DNA of 26,834 nucleotides, taken from JBGTIS01 sp041745535. Its GTDB lineage: Bacteria; Bacteroidota; Bacteroidia; Cytophagales; Cyclobacteriaceae. The first letter of the stretch is position 1, and every line of letters begins with the position of its first letter. Of this stretch, positions 9,204-17,073 are shown one piece after another. A model generated the notes under the pieces. The model worked only from the letters and a program-made list of their open reading frames with translations. It did no database searches and was not told the DNA's origin. The translations under genes and the position numbers were made by a program. The stretch spans positions 1-26,834 of the forward strand of contig JBGTIS010000156.1 in NCBI GenBank assembly GCA_041745535.1, written 5' to 3'.

Positions 9204-9277
9204 CGGTCTGGACGGGACTCGAACCCGCGACCTCCTGCGTGACAGGCAGGCATTCTAACCAACTGAACTACCAGACC
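9204..9277 (-). tRNA. tRNA-Asp (anticodon GUC)
   Basis: On the minus strand a complete cloverleaf can be folded: acceptor GGTCTGG paired with CCAGACC, D-arm with AGTTGGTTAGAA, anticodon stem CCTGC/GCAGG around the loop CTGTCAC (anticodon GTC), and T-arm GCGGG-TTCGAGT-CCCGT. The discriminator base is G (9204), as expected for tRNA-Asp. CCA is not encoded (GCTT follows). A good promoter lies upstream and a strong terminator downstream, so it appears to be transcribed alone. Confidence 0.97.
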
Positions 9278-9311
9278 TTTTATTACAACCTCTCTTTTGA
9301 AGTTGAGACTG

Positions 9312-9343
9312 CAAACATAGAACCATTCATTTATATTTACAAC
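9312..9343 (-). promoter_or_regulatory. Bacteroidota-type promoter of tRNA-Asp
   Basis: On the minus strand GTTG (9343-9340) is separated by 20 bases from TATGTTTG (9319-9312). This matches the TTTG / TAnnTTTG promoter known from Bacteroides and Flavobacterium. The -7 box lies about 34 bases before the tRNA 5' end, leaving room for a short processed leader. It is the best-matching promoter in the window. Confidence 0.65.
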
Positions 9344-9492
9344 GGTAATATAAAATATTTTGATATCGTCAACTTAACAGACCATCTGTTTACCAGAAAG
9401 TTGCCCTATATGGAATTGAGAAATCCGAAGTTTTGAATGGTATCTGCCTTATACTATGCAGATGCCAACTAGTATATTACTTAATTATATTT

Positions 9493-9500
9493 TAGCTTTG
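9493..9500 (+). promoter_or_regulatory. Candidate -7 box of accA
   Basis: TAGCTTTG fits TAnnTTTG exactly and lies 21 bases before the accA ATG, implying a leader of about 15 bases. No TTG or TTTG is found at the expected -33 distance, so the promoter is only half supported. Confidence 0.4.
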
Positions 9501-9521
9501 CAAACAAAATATTAAATCTTT

Positions 9522-10469
9522 ATGCTCTTGGAATTTGAGAAACCTATAAAAGAATTGGAAGAGAAACTGGCTGATATGAAGCAGCTTGCCGAAGGTAATA
9601 AGGTAAACATTACCCCGGCAATTAGGGAGTTAGAAGAGAGATTAACAAACTTAAAGCAAGAGACTTTTGCCAATCTTACCCGCTGGCAAAGAGTTCAGCT
9701 TTCCCGCCATGCCGACCGTCCTTATACACTTGATTATATATATGAAATGTGTAGCGATTTTATTGAATTGCATGGCGACCGGAACGTAAAAGATGATAAA
9801 GCTATTGTTGGTGGGTTTGGTCAGGTTGACGGTCAAACAGTTATGTTTATAGGGCAGCAAAAAGGAAGAAACACAAAACAAAGGCAGTATCGCAATTTTG
9901 GCATGGCCAATCCGGAAGGATACCGGAAAGCGCTGCGATTGATGCGACTTGCAGAAAAGTTTAAAAAACCAATTATAACCTTTATTGACACTCCTGGTGC
10001 TTACCCGGGAATGGAAGCTGAAGAAAGAGGGCAGGGAGAGGCCATTGCCCGTAACCTGAAAGAAATGTTCACCATTAAAGTTCCTATTATTTGTATCGTG
10101 ATTGGTGAAGGCGCTTCTGGTGGCGCTTTGGGTATTGGAGTAGGGGATAAAATTTTTATGATGGAGAATACCTGGTACTCTGTTATTGCTCCGGAATCAT
10201 GTTCTTCTATTTTGTGGCGAAGCTGGGATTATAAGGAACAAGCCGCCGAAGCGCTAAGGCTTACTGCTAAAGATATGCTTCAACTAAAGTTGATTGATGG
10301 TATTATTGAAGAACCCCTGGGCGGTGCACATACTGATTTGAAAACCCAGACTTCCACGCTGAAAAAGTATATTCTTGACAACATCAGAATTCTAAAGAAA
10401 AAAGATACGGTAAAATTGTTAGAATCCCGCATTGATAAGTTTTGTAAGATGGGTGTTTTCCAGCAATAA
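9522..10469 (+). CDS. accA: Acetyl-CoA carboxylase carboxyltransferase subunit alpha
   Basis: Alpha half of the carboxyltransferase of acetyl-CoA carboxylase. With AccD it moves the carboxyl group from biotinylated AccB to acetyl-CoA, making malonyl-CoA for fatty-acid synthesis in the cytosol. At 315 aa it has the family's usual length. Visible pieces are the N-terminal helix (EFEKPIKELEEKL), RPYTLDYI, FIELHGDR, GRNTKQRQYRNFGMANPEGYRKA (in part), FIDTPGAYPGMEAEERGQGEAIARNL (in part), GEGASGGALGIG, and APESCSSILWR. The start is the ATG immediately before LLEFEKP. accD, accB and accC are not in the window. The patatin-like gene follows after 71 bp and may be co-transcribed, consistent with a lipid theme. 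Confidence 0.97.
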   Translation: MLLEFEKPIKELEEKLADMKQLAEGNKVNITPAIRELEERLTNLKQETFANLTRWQRVQLSRHADRPYTLDYIYEMCSDFIELHGDRNVKDDKAIVGGFGQVDGQTVMFIGQQKGRNTKQRQYRNFGMANPEGYRKALRLMRLAEKFKKPIITFIDTPGAYPGMEAEERGQGEAIARNLKEMFTIKVPIICIVIGEGASGGALGIGVGDKIFMMENTWYSVIAPESCSSILWRSWDYKEQAAEALRLTAKDMLQLKLIDGIIEEPLGGAHTDLKTQTSTLKKYILDNIRILKKKDTVKLLESRIDKFCKMGVFQQ

Positions 10470-10540
10470 GTTTTAAATTCATATCAGGTATGCGTTGTTT
10501 CTTTTTCTGAACAGAAATCGCGAATCAAGGTTATTAAATA

Positions 10541-11302
10541 GTGGCAAAAATTGGAGTAACGTTATCAGGGGGAGCTTCCAGGGGCATCGTACACCTTGGT
10601 ATTTTGAAAGCTCTTGATGAAATAGGTATTCCCGTTTCAATAATTTCAGGAACAAGTTCCGGTGCGATAATTGGCGCGCTTTATGCCCAGGGTTATCCCC
10701 CTGATGAAATTCTGGATATCATATTAACTACCAAATTTTTTAAGCTCATCAGACCTGCTGTCAGTAGAACTGGTTTATTAAAAATGGATTCTACTGAAAA
10801 AATATTTAGTAAATACCTTACTGAAGATGATTTTAGCGCGCTTAAAATTAAGCTAATTGTGGCTACTACCGACCTTTGTAAAGGGAAAACAGTTTATTTT
10901 AGTGAAGGTCCTCTGATTAAAGTGCTTATGGCTTCCTCCTGCATTCCTATCGTTTTCGATCCTGTTATAATTGATAATAAACCTTATATCGATGGGGGTA
11001 TTCTTAATAATTTGCCTACAGAACCTTTGGTAGGACGTTGTGATAAAATTATTGCCGCACATTGTAACCCTATTGATAATTGTTTTGAAATGAGAAGTTT
11101 TCGTTCGGTATTTGAGCGAACTTTTTTGCTGATTATTAACTCGAATACGCCCATTAGCCGGGGACATTGCGATGTGTTTATAGAACCTCCCGGTCTTAAA
11201 AAGATAAGTTCTCTCAGCCTTTCGCGGGCAAAGGAAATGGCTGAAATTGGTTATCAGTATACCATGAATATGGCCGGTCAGCTTCAATCTCTCATTTTTT
11301 AG
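10541..11302 (+). CDS. Patatin-like phospholipase family protein (RssA/YlbK-like)
   Basis: A 253-aa alpha/beta hydrolase with the Ser-Asp dyad of patatins, expected to cleave acyl chains from phospholipids or lysophospholipids. The glycine-rich oxyanion loop is SGGASRG (residues 9-15), the nucleophile lies in GTSSG (Ser39), and the Asp is in DGG (Asp151). No signal peptide or membrane segment is seen, so it is probably cytosolic or peripherally bound. The start is a GTG at 10541, placed so that the oxyanion loop comes early as is normal for this family. It ends 19 bp before the acyltransferase gene; together they could remodel acyl chains. The true substrate cannot be told from sequence. Confidence 0.88.
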   Translation: MAKIGVTLSGGASRGIVHLGILKALDEIGIPVSIISGTSSGAIIGALYAQGYPPDEILDIILTTKFFKLIRPAVSRTGLLKMDSTEKIFSKYLTEDDFSALKIKLIVATTDLCKGKTVYFSEGPLIKVLMASSCIPIVFDPVIIDNKPYIDGGILNNLPTEPLVGRCDKIIAAHCNPIDNCFEMRSFRSVFERTFLLIINSNTPISRGHCDVFIEPPGLKKISSLSLSRAKEMAEIGYQYTMNMAGQLQSLIF

Positions 11303-11321
11303 TTTTATTTGTTCAGTTTAA

Positions 11322-11879
11322 ATGCTAAAGTTATTATCATACCTCATTATGAAACTGGCTGGCTGGAAGGTAGTAGGCCAATATCCTGAAGGTTTAAAAA
11401 AATTTGTAGTTGTAGCTGCGCCTCATACTAGTAACTGGGATTTTCTGTACGCACGGGCCGCTTTATTTATTCTGGGTATTCCCGTACGGTTTACTATAAA
11501 AAAAGAAATAATGAAGTTCCCTTTAAGCCTTCTGCTAAAAACTTTAGGAGCTATCACCATTGATCGAACACCTGGACAAGATAAAAAAGTGAGTATGGTA
11601 CAGGAAATGATCAAGTTATTTAACCAAAGAAAAAAGCTGGTAGTATTGGTTACGCCTGAAGGTACTCGGGGCAGGGCTGAAAAATGGAAAACAGGTTTTT
11701 ATTATGTAGCAGTCGGCGCTGAAGTTCCCTTGGTTTTGTGTTATCTGGATTATAAGAACAAATGTGCCGGAGTAGGTCCTATTTTTTATCCAACTGGCGA
11801 TATAGACTCAGATATTGAAGCTATTAAGGACTTTTATCGGCCTATTACCGCGAAATACCCCGAAAAGGGTGTGTTTTAA
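11322..11879 (+). CDS. PlsC-like 1-acyl-glycerol-3-phosphate acyltransferase family protein
   Basis: A 185-aa acyltransferase of the PlsC/LPLAT type. It shows the catalytic HX4D motif as HTSNWD (His35-Asp40) and the phosphate-binding PEGTR motif (112-116). A membrane-associating N-terminal segment (MLKLLSYLIMKLAGW) is present. It is shorter than classical PlsC (about 240 aa), matching a compact Bacteroidota subgroup, so the acceptor could be lysophosphatidate or another lysolipid. It follows the patatin-like gene by 19 bp and probably shares its transcript. Its TAA stop lies one base from the stop of the convergent yggS gene, and no strong terminator separates them. Confidence 0.88.
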   Translation: MLKLLSYLIMKLAGWKVVGQYPEGLKKFVVVAAPHTSNWDFLYARAALFILGIPVRFTIKKEIMKFPLSLLLKTLGAITIDRTPGQDKKVSMVQEMIKLFNQRKKLVVLVTPEGTRGRAEKWKTGFYYVAVGAEVPLVLCYLDYKNKCAGVGPIFYPTGDIDSDIEAIKDFYRPITAKYPEKGVF

Positions 11880-11880
11880 A

Positions 11881-12552
11881 CTAATTTCTCTTACCAAAAA
11901 TAGCAGTTCCTATCCGCACCATGGTACTGCCTTCTTCTATGGCTATTTTGTAATCGCCACTCATTCCCATAGAAAGTTCCTTCATAACTACATTTTCAGG
12001 TAAATTTGCTTTTGACTTAACCGCTTCAAACAATTTTCTTAAGGCTCTGAATTCCCTTCTTACCTGACTCTCATTCTCTGTAAAAGTAGCCATTCCCATT
12101 AATCCATTAATTTGAATATGCCGCATTTGAGGAAGTTCCGGACCACCTAATAGTTCCAGCAGTTCTTCTTTGTCCAGGCCAAATTTGGTTTCTTCCTCTG
12201 CAATATGGATTTGTAATAAACAATTGACAGTTCTGTTACATTTTTCACTTTGCTTCTCAATTTCTCTCAACAATTTTATACTATCAACTGACTGTATCAG
12301 GTGAATGAAAGGCACAATGTATTTTACCTTGTTTCTTTGTAAATGGCCAATCATGTGCCACGCTATATCTTTGGGTAATGCATTATATTTATCCGTCAGT
12401 TCCTGCGCTTTATTTTCACCAAACTGTCGTATGCCGGTTTCATATACTTCCATAAGCATGGAAACAGGTTTAGTTTTACTTACCGCGATGAGCTTACATT
12501 GTTTTTCTGTAAGTAAATTTTTTAACTCCTCTATTTTTTCCTTGACATTCAT
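11881..12552 (-). CDS. YggS/PLPBP family pyridoxal-phosphate homeostasis protein
   Basis: A 223-aa single-domain TIM-barrel protein that binds pyridoxal 5'-phosphate without known catalysis and buffers free PLP in the cytosol. The PLP lysine is expected in AVSKTKP (Lys26). Other family blocks: FGENKAQEL, WHMIGHLQRNK, IQSVDS, GLMGMATF, LSMGMSGDY, and the terminal phosphate-binding stretch VRIGTAIFG. Length matches the family. It is divergent from uvrC (131 bp between starts) and convergent with the acyltransferase gene. A TAnnTTTG box lies about 16 bases upstream of the start. Confidence 0.95.
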   Translation of the reverse strand: MNVKEKIEELKNLLTEKQCKLIAVSKTKPVSMLMEVYETGIRQFGENKAQELTDKYNALPKDIAWHMIGHLQRNKVKYIVPFIHLIQSVDSIKLLREIEKQSEKCNRTVNCLLQIHIAEEETKFGLDKEELLELLGGPELPQMRHIQINGLMGMATFTENESQVRREFRALRKLFEAVKSKANLPENVVMKELSMGMSGDYKIAIEEGSTMVRIGTAIFGKRN

Positions 12553-12567
12553 TATCTTTCTTTTTTA

Positions 12568-12575
12568 CAAAACTA
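12568..12575 (-). promoter_or_regulatory. Candidate -7 box of yggS
   Basis: On the minus strand TAGTTTTG (12575-12568) matches TAnnTTTG and sits 16 bases before the yggS ATG, implying a very short leader. No TTG is found at the usual -33 distance. The same octamer precedes the Omp85 gene at 24229-24222. Confidence 0.35.
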
Positions 12576-12683
12576 TAGATATCAATACTATTGAAAAATA
12601 TTCTGCAAGTATACATATTATCCAAATAAAAGTATTTCTTGTAGAATTATCCATTGGGGAAACGTATAACACAAAGTTGATTT

Positions 12684-14495
12684 ATGGAAGCACCTCATTA
12701 TCATCCTTCTGATGTGCATAAACTACCTGACCAACCAGGCATTTATAAATTTTATAACAGAGAAGGGCAACTTATTTATGTAGGAAAGGCAAAAAGTCTT
12801 AAAAAGCGGGTTAGCAGTTATTTTAATAAATCAGTATCTGCCGGAAGAAAAACAAAAAAGATGGTCACTCAGATTGAAAGGGTTGAGTTTACTATTGTTA
12901 ATTCTGAATTTGATGCCTTATTGCTGGAAAACAGCTTAATTAAGCAGAATCAGCCGCGTTATAATATTTTATTAAAAGATGATAAAAGTTATCCGTATAT
13001 CTGTTTAACCAACGAGCGCTTTCCCCGCATATTTCCAACACGCCGCATGATTCCAGGCACAGGAACTTATTTTGGTCCTTTTGCAAGTGTAAAAGGAATG
13101 AACAATGTACTGGAGTTAATTCGTAACCTTTATACTTTCCGCACCTGCAATTACAATCTCTCTCAGGAAAATATTGAAAAACAAAAGTTTAAGGTATGTC
13201 TGGAATACCATATCGGAAATTGCAAAGGACCCTGTGAAAGCTTACAATCAGAAGAAGATTATAACCACGACATCGATCAGGCATCACACATTTTGAAAGG
13301 AAATTTAGGTGCGGCAAGAAGTTTTTTCAAACAGAAAATGCAGCAAGCTGCTGAAAATATGGAGTTTGAAAAAGCGCAGTTTTTTAAAGAAAAGCACGAA
13401 CTTCTTTCCAAATATCAGGCTAAATCGCTGATCGTAAATTCTCAAATGTCTGATACTGACGTATTTACTATTGTTTCTGACGAAAAAACGGCTTTCGTCA
13501 ATTATATGAAAGCAAATAATGGGTCGGTAGTACTTACTAAAACCATTGAGGTGAAAAAGAAATTAGATGAAGACGATGAGGAAATTCTTTCGCTAATTGC
13601 CGTTGAACTGAGAAATCAGTACGTGAGCAGCACAAAAGAAATGCTGACTAACATTCCATTATCTGTTGATATTGATGCTGTGAATGTAATTGTTCCCAAA
13701 ATTGGGGATAAACGGAAATTAGTGGAACTGTCTCTTAAAAATGCGCTTTTTTACAAAAAAGAAAGATACAATAGAGCACAAGCAGGTAAGCAAGCTGAAA
13801 ACAGAGTGCTCAAACAGTTGCGGCAGGATTTACAGATGAAAAGTTTACCCATGCGCATAGAGTGTTTTGACAATTCCAATATCCAGGGAACCAACCCAGT
13901 AGCTTCTATGGTTTGTTTTATTAATGGAAAACCAGCCAAAAAAGAATACAGAAAGTTTAATATTAAAACCGTTACAGGGCCTGATGATTTTGCTTCCATG
14001 TATGAAGTAACCAGCCGGCGCTATAAAAGGATTATAACCGAAGATCGGGAACTTCCGGACCTGATAGTGATTGATGGTGGTAAAGGACAATTAAACGCGG
14101 CTTGTAACGCTCTAAAAGACCTTGGGATTTATGGAGATGTTCCTATCATTAGTATCGCTAAAAAACTGGAAGAGATATATACACCAAAAGATCCTTATCC
14201 CTTGCATATTGATAAAAAATCCGAATCACTAAAATTACTGCAGAGGCTTAGGGATGAGGCACACCGTTTTGCCATCACCTTTCACAGGCAAAAGCGTTCA
14301 AATATGGCTTTTACAAGTGAATTAGAGGGCATTCCGGGCATTGGTAAAAAAACAGCCATGCCTTTACTCAAAAAGTATAAATCAATAAAAAAGATCAAAG
14401 AAGTGAATTTAGAGGAATTATCGGCCATGATTGGATTGAGCAAAGCTCAGAAAATTAAAGAATACGTTACCAATAAAAAAAGGGATATTTCTTAA
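12684..14495 (+). CDS. uvrC: Excinuclease ABC subunit C
   Basis: The dual-incision nuclease of nucleotide excision repair; it binds UvrB on damaged DNA and cuts on both sides of the lesion. At 603 aa it is full length. Domains in order: GIY-YIG nuclease (residues about 15-95; GIY at 19-21, YVG at 32-34, and the NSEFDALLLENSLIK block); a Cys-containing region (CLEYHIGNCKGPC); a UVR motif that contacts UvrB (about 215-240, NMEFEKAQFFKEK); an RNase H-like nuclease (RIECFDNSNIQGT, IDGGKGQL from Asp464, HRFAITFHR); and C-terminal helix-hairpin-helix repeats (EGIPGIGKKTA). The final codons overlap a bidirectional terminator shared with gldN. Confidence 0.97.
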   Translation: MEAPHYHPSDVHKLPDQPGIYKFYNREGQLIYVGKAKSLKKRVSSYFNKSVSAGRKTKKMVTQIERVEFTIVNSEFDALLLENSLIKQNQPRYNILLKDDKSYPYICLTNERFPRIFPTRRMIPGTGTYFGPFASVKGMNNVLELIRNLYTFRTCNYNLSQENIEKQKFKVCLEYHIGNCKGPCESLQSEEDYNHDIDQASHILKGNLGAARSFFKQKMQQAAENMEFEKAQFFKEKHELLSKYQAKSLIVNSQMSDTDVFTIVSDEKTAFVNYMKANNGSVVLTKTIEVKKKLDEDDEEILSLIAVELRNQYVSSTKEMLTNIPLSVDIDAVNVIVPKIGDKRKLVELSLKNALFYKKERYNRAQAGKQAENRVLKQLRQDLQMKSLPMRIECFDNSNIQGTNPVASMVCFINGKPAKKEYRKFNIKTVTGPDDFASMYEVTSRRYKRIITEDRELPDLIVIDGGKGQLNAACNALKDLGIYGDVPIISIAKKLEEIYTPKDPYPLHIDKKSESLKLLQRLRDEAHRFAITFHRQKRSNMAFTSELEGIPGIGKKTAMPLLKKYKSIKKIKEVNLEELSAMIGLSKAQKIKEYVTNKKRDIS

Positions 14496-14510
14496 TATCC
14501 CCTTATATTT
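14475..14510. terminator. Bidirectional terminator shared by uvrC and gldN
   Basis: A perfect 8-bp stem GGGATATT (14482-14489) / AATATCCC (14494-14501) with a 4-base loop. On the minus strand it is followed by seven T (plus-strand A-run 14475-14481), an excellent terminator 26 bases after the gldN stop. On the plus strand it is followed by the weaker T-rich CTTATATTTTC. The stem and the A-run lie within the last codons and stop of uvrC. Confidence 0.75.
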
Positions 14511-14527
14511 TCTAAAAGTGTTCCGAA

Positions 14528-15427
14528 TTAGTATTCCCAAACTTCGTGTTCTCTTACCAGGAGCTTATATTCATAGTCCAAAGATTCAAGCAATGCCTGC
14601 CGACGATTACCACCTTCCATGTCAATAATACGTTCGTCGTCAGGATTCGAGTATTTAACAATTTTGGCGCTTTGAAGCCGCAGATCAAACGCAGCGTGTA
14701 AAGGTATGTTACCCGCATCGTTGCGTGCATTTACCCAGATAGCCTGCTTAGGATTTTGCTCAAAAACTTCTATCAGATCTTTAAATTTAAACGCGGCTAC
14801 TTCCTTTAAAAGACCAGTTTCCGGGAATTTTTCAGGAGGTAAAATCATCGTGATGGCCTGAATATCATAATATTGTCTGCCTCGCTCTTTGTCAAAAATA
14901 ATATCCTCCATTATTTCAAGTACCGTTACATCTTTGGGGAGGAATAAGTAAGATTCAGGTTCTGTAGGCTCAGCTTTGGCTTCCGCGGTTTCTTTTTCTT
15001 TTGAATCATCGCCCCAGCCACTATCGCCCCAGCCACTATCTTCCGCGCCAAAGCCGGCAGCTACTTCATCTTCTGATAAACCAGCTCCTGATTGCGGAAT
15101 AGACATATTCTCAATAAACTGCTCTTTTGTCATGCGTTCATTCAGAGAATCGTTTGCGTAAGGAGCCAGCGTACCTGCCATTACCGCATCAATAATCACT
15201 TTTGTGATTTCGCGATTTTGAGAGAAGAACGGTTTATTCTGCTTTTCTTTCAAATCCATTCTACGCCAAACTCTGGTTTTATACAATTGGTCTGACTCAG
15301 GAATAGGCCTAACCGAATTTGGATTAATCTGATCAGACTCCTGTGAATACGACGAAAGCGAAATGCCTATTACCATAGTGGTAATAAGCAAAACACATAA
15401 TGTAGGTTTGAGTTTTCTAATATTCAT
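14528..15427 (-). CDS. gldN: Gliding motility / type IX secretion protein GldN (PorN)
   Basis: A periplasmic component (299 aa) that forms, with lipoprotein GldK, the ring complex under the outer membrane used by T9SS for protein export and gliding. A signal peptide is visible (residues 1-28, cleavage near SYS/QE). The family block SVRPIPESDQLYKTRVWRRMD is partly seen from residue about 38, followed by KPFFSQNREITKVIIDAV. A low-complexity acidic Gly/Trp insert with two copies of DSGWG is encoded by a 15-bp tandem repeat. The C-terminal half has FDKERGRQYYDIQAITM and a Trp-rich end (EHEVWEY). It is last in the porP-gldKLMN cluster, 19 bp after gldM, and ends at the terminator at 14475-14510. 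Confidence 0.95.
   Translation of the reverse strand: MNIRKLKPTLCVLLITTMVIGISLSSYSQESDQINPNSVRPIPESDQLYKTRVWRRMDLKEKQNKPFFSQNREITKVIIDAVMAGTLAPYANDSLNERMTKEQFIENMSIPQSGAGLSEDEVAAGFGAEDSGWGDSGWGDDSKEKETAEAKAEPTEPESYLFLPKDVTVLEIMEDIIFDKERGRQYYDIQAITMILPPEKFPETGLLKEVAAFKFKDLIEVFEQNPKQAIWVNARNDAGNIPLHAAFDLRLQSAKIVKYSNPDDERIIDMEGGNRRQALLESLDYEYKLLVREHEVWEY
15011..15040 (-). repeat. Tandem 15-bp repeat inside gldN
   Basis: Two perfect head-to-tail copies of GCCCCAGCCACTATC (plus strand, 15011-15025 and 15026-15040). Each encodes Asp-Ser-Gly-Trp-Gly in GldN. Being a multiple of three, copy-number change by slippage would keep the frame. Confidence 0.9.
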
Positions 15428-15446
15428 AACACCTGTTAGTTGTTCA

Positions 15447-17027
15447 TTATTTTATAGGAATAGTGTGTACAGAAGAACCAATATTTACCTCTTCTACCTG
15501 GTTCCTAAAGTTCATTCTCTGTACCTTCTTTACGTCTACAATAATTCTGTCGCCGGGTTTAGCCTGAGAAACAAAAGCATTCAAGTTTGCCGATTCACCG
15601 GTTAAACTGGTTTTGTTTATGGGCCGACTACCTCTTGCCAGAATAATTTCTGCCTCCGCTACTCTATAACGAGCGTCTTTTGGTAAAAATTGTAAAAAAC
15701 TTTCATCCGGAATAGCCTTTACAGTAATACTTCTTAAGCGGGAAATATCTTCACCTTGTTTCAAATCTACAGGTTTATTACCAGGGCCAAATACTTCAAT
15801 CGCAGGCTTAGGAATTCTTCTTACTTTAAAATTTTCTGTCCCAATAAAGTTCCCACCGCTGCTTACACTTAAATCAACATTGGCTGCGGAAGGAATAACG
15901 GTAACTTCACCAGGCTTGCTACCTTTAATAGCATCACCACCTTTTACATTAAAAGCAGGGTTATAATCTGTTCCTAACGCAGGCACGTTTACCATCAGTT
16001 CGTTGCCACAATTAAAGTAAAGCGCCTGTACAGAGGCTGACTGTACCTGAATAACCGGCTTGGTTACGAAGTATGTAATTTTTTGCTTAAACGTAGTATC
16101 GTTGCCATTCTGATTAATAGAAATAGCCGCATCAAAAGACATTTCAGCTCTTCCGTTGGCATCAAATTTAGGAGAACTTGCTACAAATTCCACTTTACCC
16201 ATGCCACCATCTACCGGAATACTTTTTCCATTAACCGTCATTTTTGGGTTAATAGCACTTGAAGAAGCGGCAATAAACAAATCAGCCTTGTATTTAGCAC
16301 CAGAAGCCACTACATTAGATTCAGGTCTAACCATAGGAACAATCTGGTCAAATTTCAGGTCAGCAGCACCTACTTTACGTGCTAATTCGTCCAACGCTTT
16401 TGTTTCACGTGCTACCACTTCATTTTTGAACTGACTTAGCGTAGCTAACGCGGCCACCATTGGCGTACTTTGAAAATTCAGTTCAGAAAAATTCTTCTTG
16501 TTCTGATTCGGATCGTTCTTAAAAGTTGGATGATCTTTACCATCGTAAGCGATGGGGTCAAACTGGCTGTTGGTGATATTTTCCAAGTATTTTGAAAAAT
16601 TATTTAAATCTTCCTTCAATTGATTACCTTTTCCCTCTCTCACCATCAGATTAGCAATTTCTTCCTCATTTTTAATGCCTCTGTAGTTCTGATCTTCGTC
16701 TAAACCACCGGTCATGTTTACAAACTGCTCTTTGTAGCCTTCCAGCATGGTAAGCACCTCGCTGGTTTTTTTCCTTACTTCTTTGGCTTTATTTAAAACC
16801 GACATGTCGTCAGCTCTTTTCCCTGCTTCTTCCACAGTGGCTTGCATACGCTCTACTGTGTTACCATTTTTTTGCTGATTATTAGTTACAGCCTGTTCTA
16901 AACTTCTATCAATAAAGATGAATCGTTGAAGTACCGTGTTACTCACCTGTAAGGCAAGTAGTGCAGTAAGCACAAGATACATCATACTGATCATCCTCTG
17001 TCTGGGGGTTTCTTTTCCGCCTGCCAT
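15447..17027 (-). CDS. gldM: Gliding motility / type IX secretion motor protein GldM (PorM)
   Basis: Rotor or shaft subunit of the T9SS motor (526 aa). One N-terminal membrane helix (about residues 14-32, in MISMMYLVLTALLALQVSN) sits with the GldL helices in the inner membrane; the rest extends through the periplasm to contact the GldK/GldN ring. The N-terminal signature MAGGKETPRQRMISMMYLVL is typical. A long helical segment follows (about 38-120), then beta-rich domains to the C terminus as in known GldM structures, with VTVIPSAANVDLSVS and FLPKDARYRVAEAEI visible. Length fits the family (about 510-530 aa). It lies 46 bp after gldL and 19 bp before gldN. Confidence 0.96.
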   Translation of the reverse strand: MAGGKETPRQRMISMMYLVLTALLALQVSNTVLQRFIFIDRSLEQAVTNNQQKNGNTVERMQATVEEAGKRADDMSVLNKAKEVRKKTSEVLTMLEGYKEQFVNMTGGLDEDQNYRGIKNEEEIANLMVREGKGNQLKEDLNNFSKYLENITNSQFDPIAYDGKDHPTFKNDPNQNKKNFSELNFQSTPMVAALATLSQFKNEVVARETKALDELARKVGAADLKFDQIVPMVRPESNVVASGAKYKADLFIAASSSAINPKMTVNGKSIPVDGGMGKVEFVASSPKFDANGRAEMSFDAAISINQNGNDTTFKQKITYFVTKPVIQVQSASVQALYFNCGNELMVNVPALGTDYNPAFNVKGGDAIKGSKPGEVTVIPSAANVDLSVSSGGNFIGTENFKVRRIPKPAIEVFGPGNKPVDLKQGEDISRLRSITVKAIPDESFLQFLPKDARYRVAEAEIILARGSRPINKTSLTGESANLNAFVSQAKPGDRIIVDVKKVQRMNFRNQVEEVNIGSSVHTIPIK

Positions 17028-17073
17028 AATATTTTTTTAGCTCAATTAAGTTAAAAAATTCAGATTCAGTTCC

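Noticed and set aside
9173..9436. Plus-strand 87-codon frame containing WTGLEPATSCVTGRHSNQ
   Set aside because: It is the antisense translation of the tRNA-Asp gene, a common false protein in annotations; the tRNA explains the sequence.
10853..11287. 144-codon frame antisense to the patatin-like gene
   Set aside because: The opposite strand encodes a clear patatin-like hydrolase with catalytic motifs; this product has no recognisable feature.
12305..12712. 135-codon plus-strand frame running from yggS into the uvrC start
   Set aside because: It is antisense to the well-conserved yggS and overlaps the uvrC start in another frame; the product has no family features.
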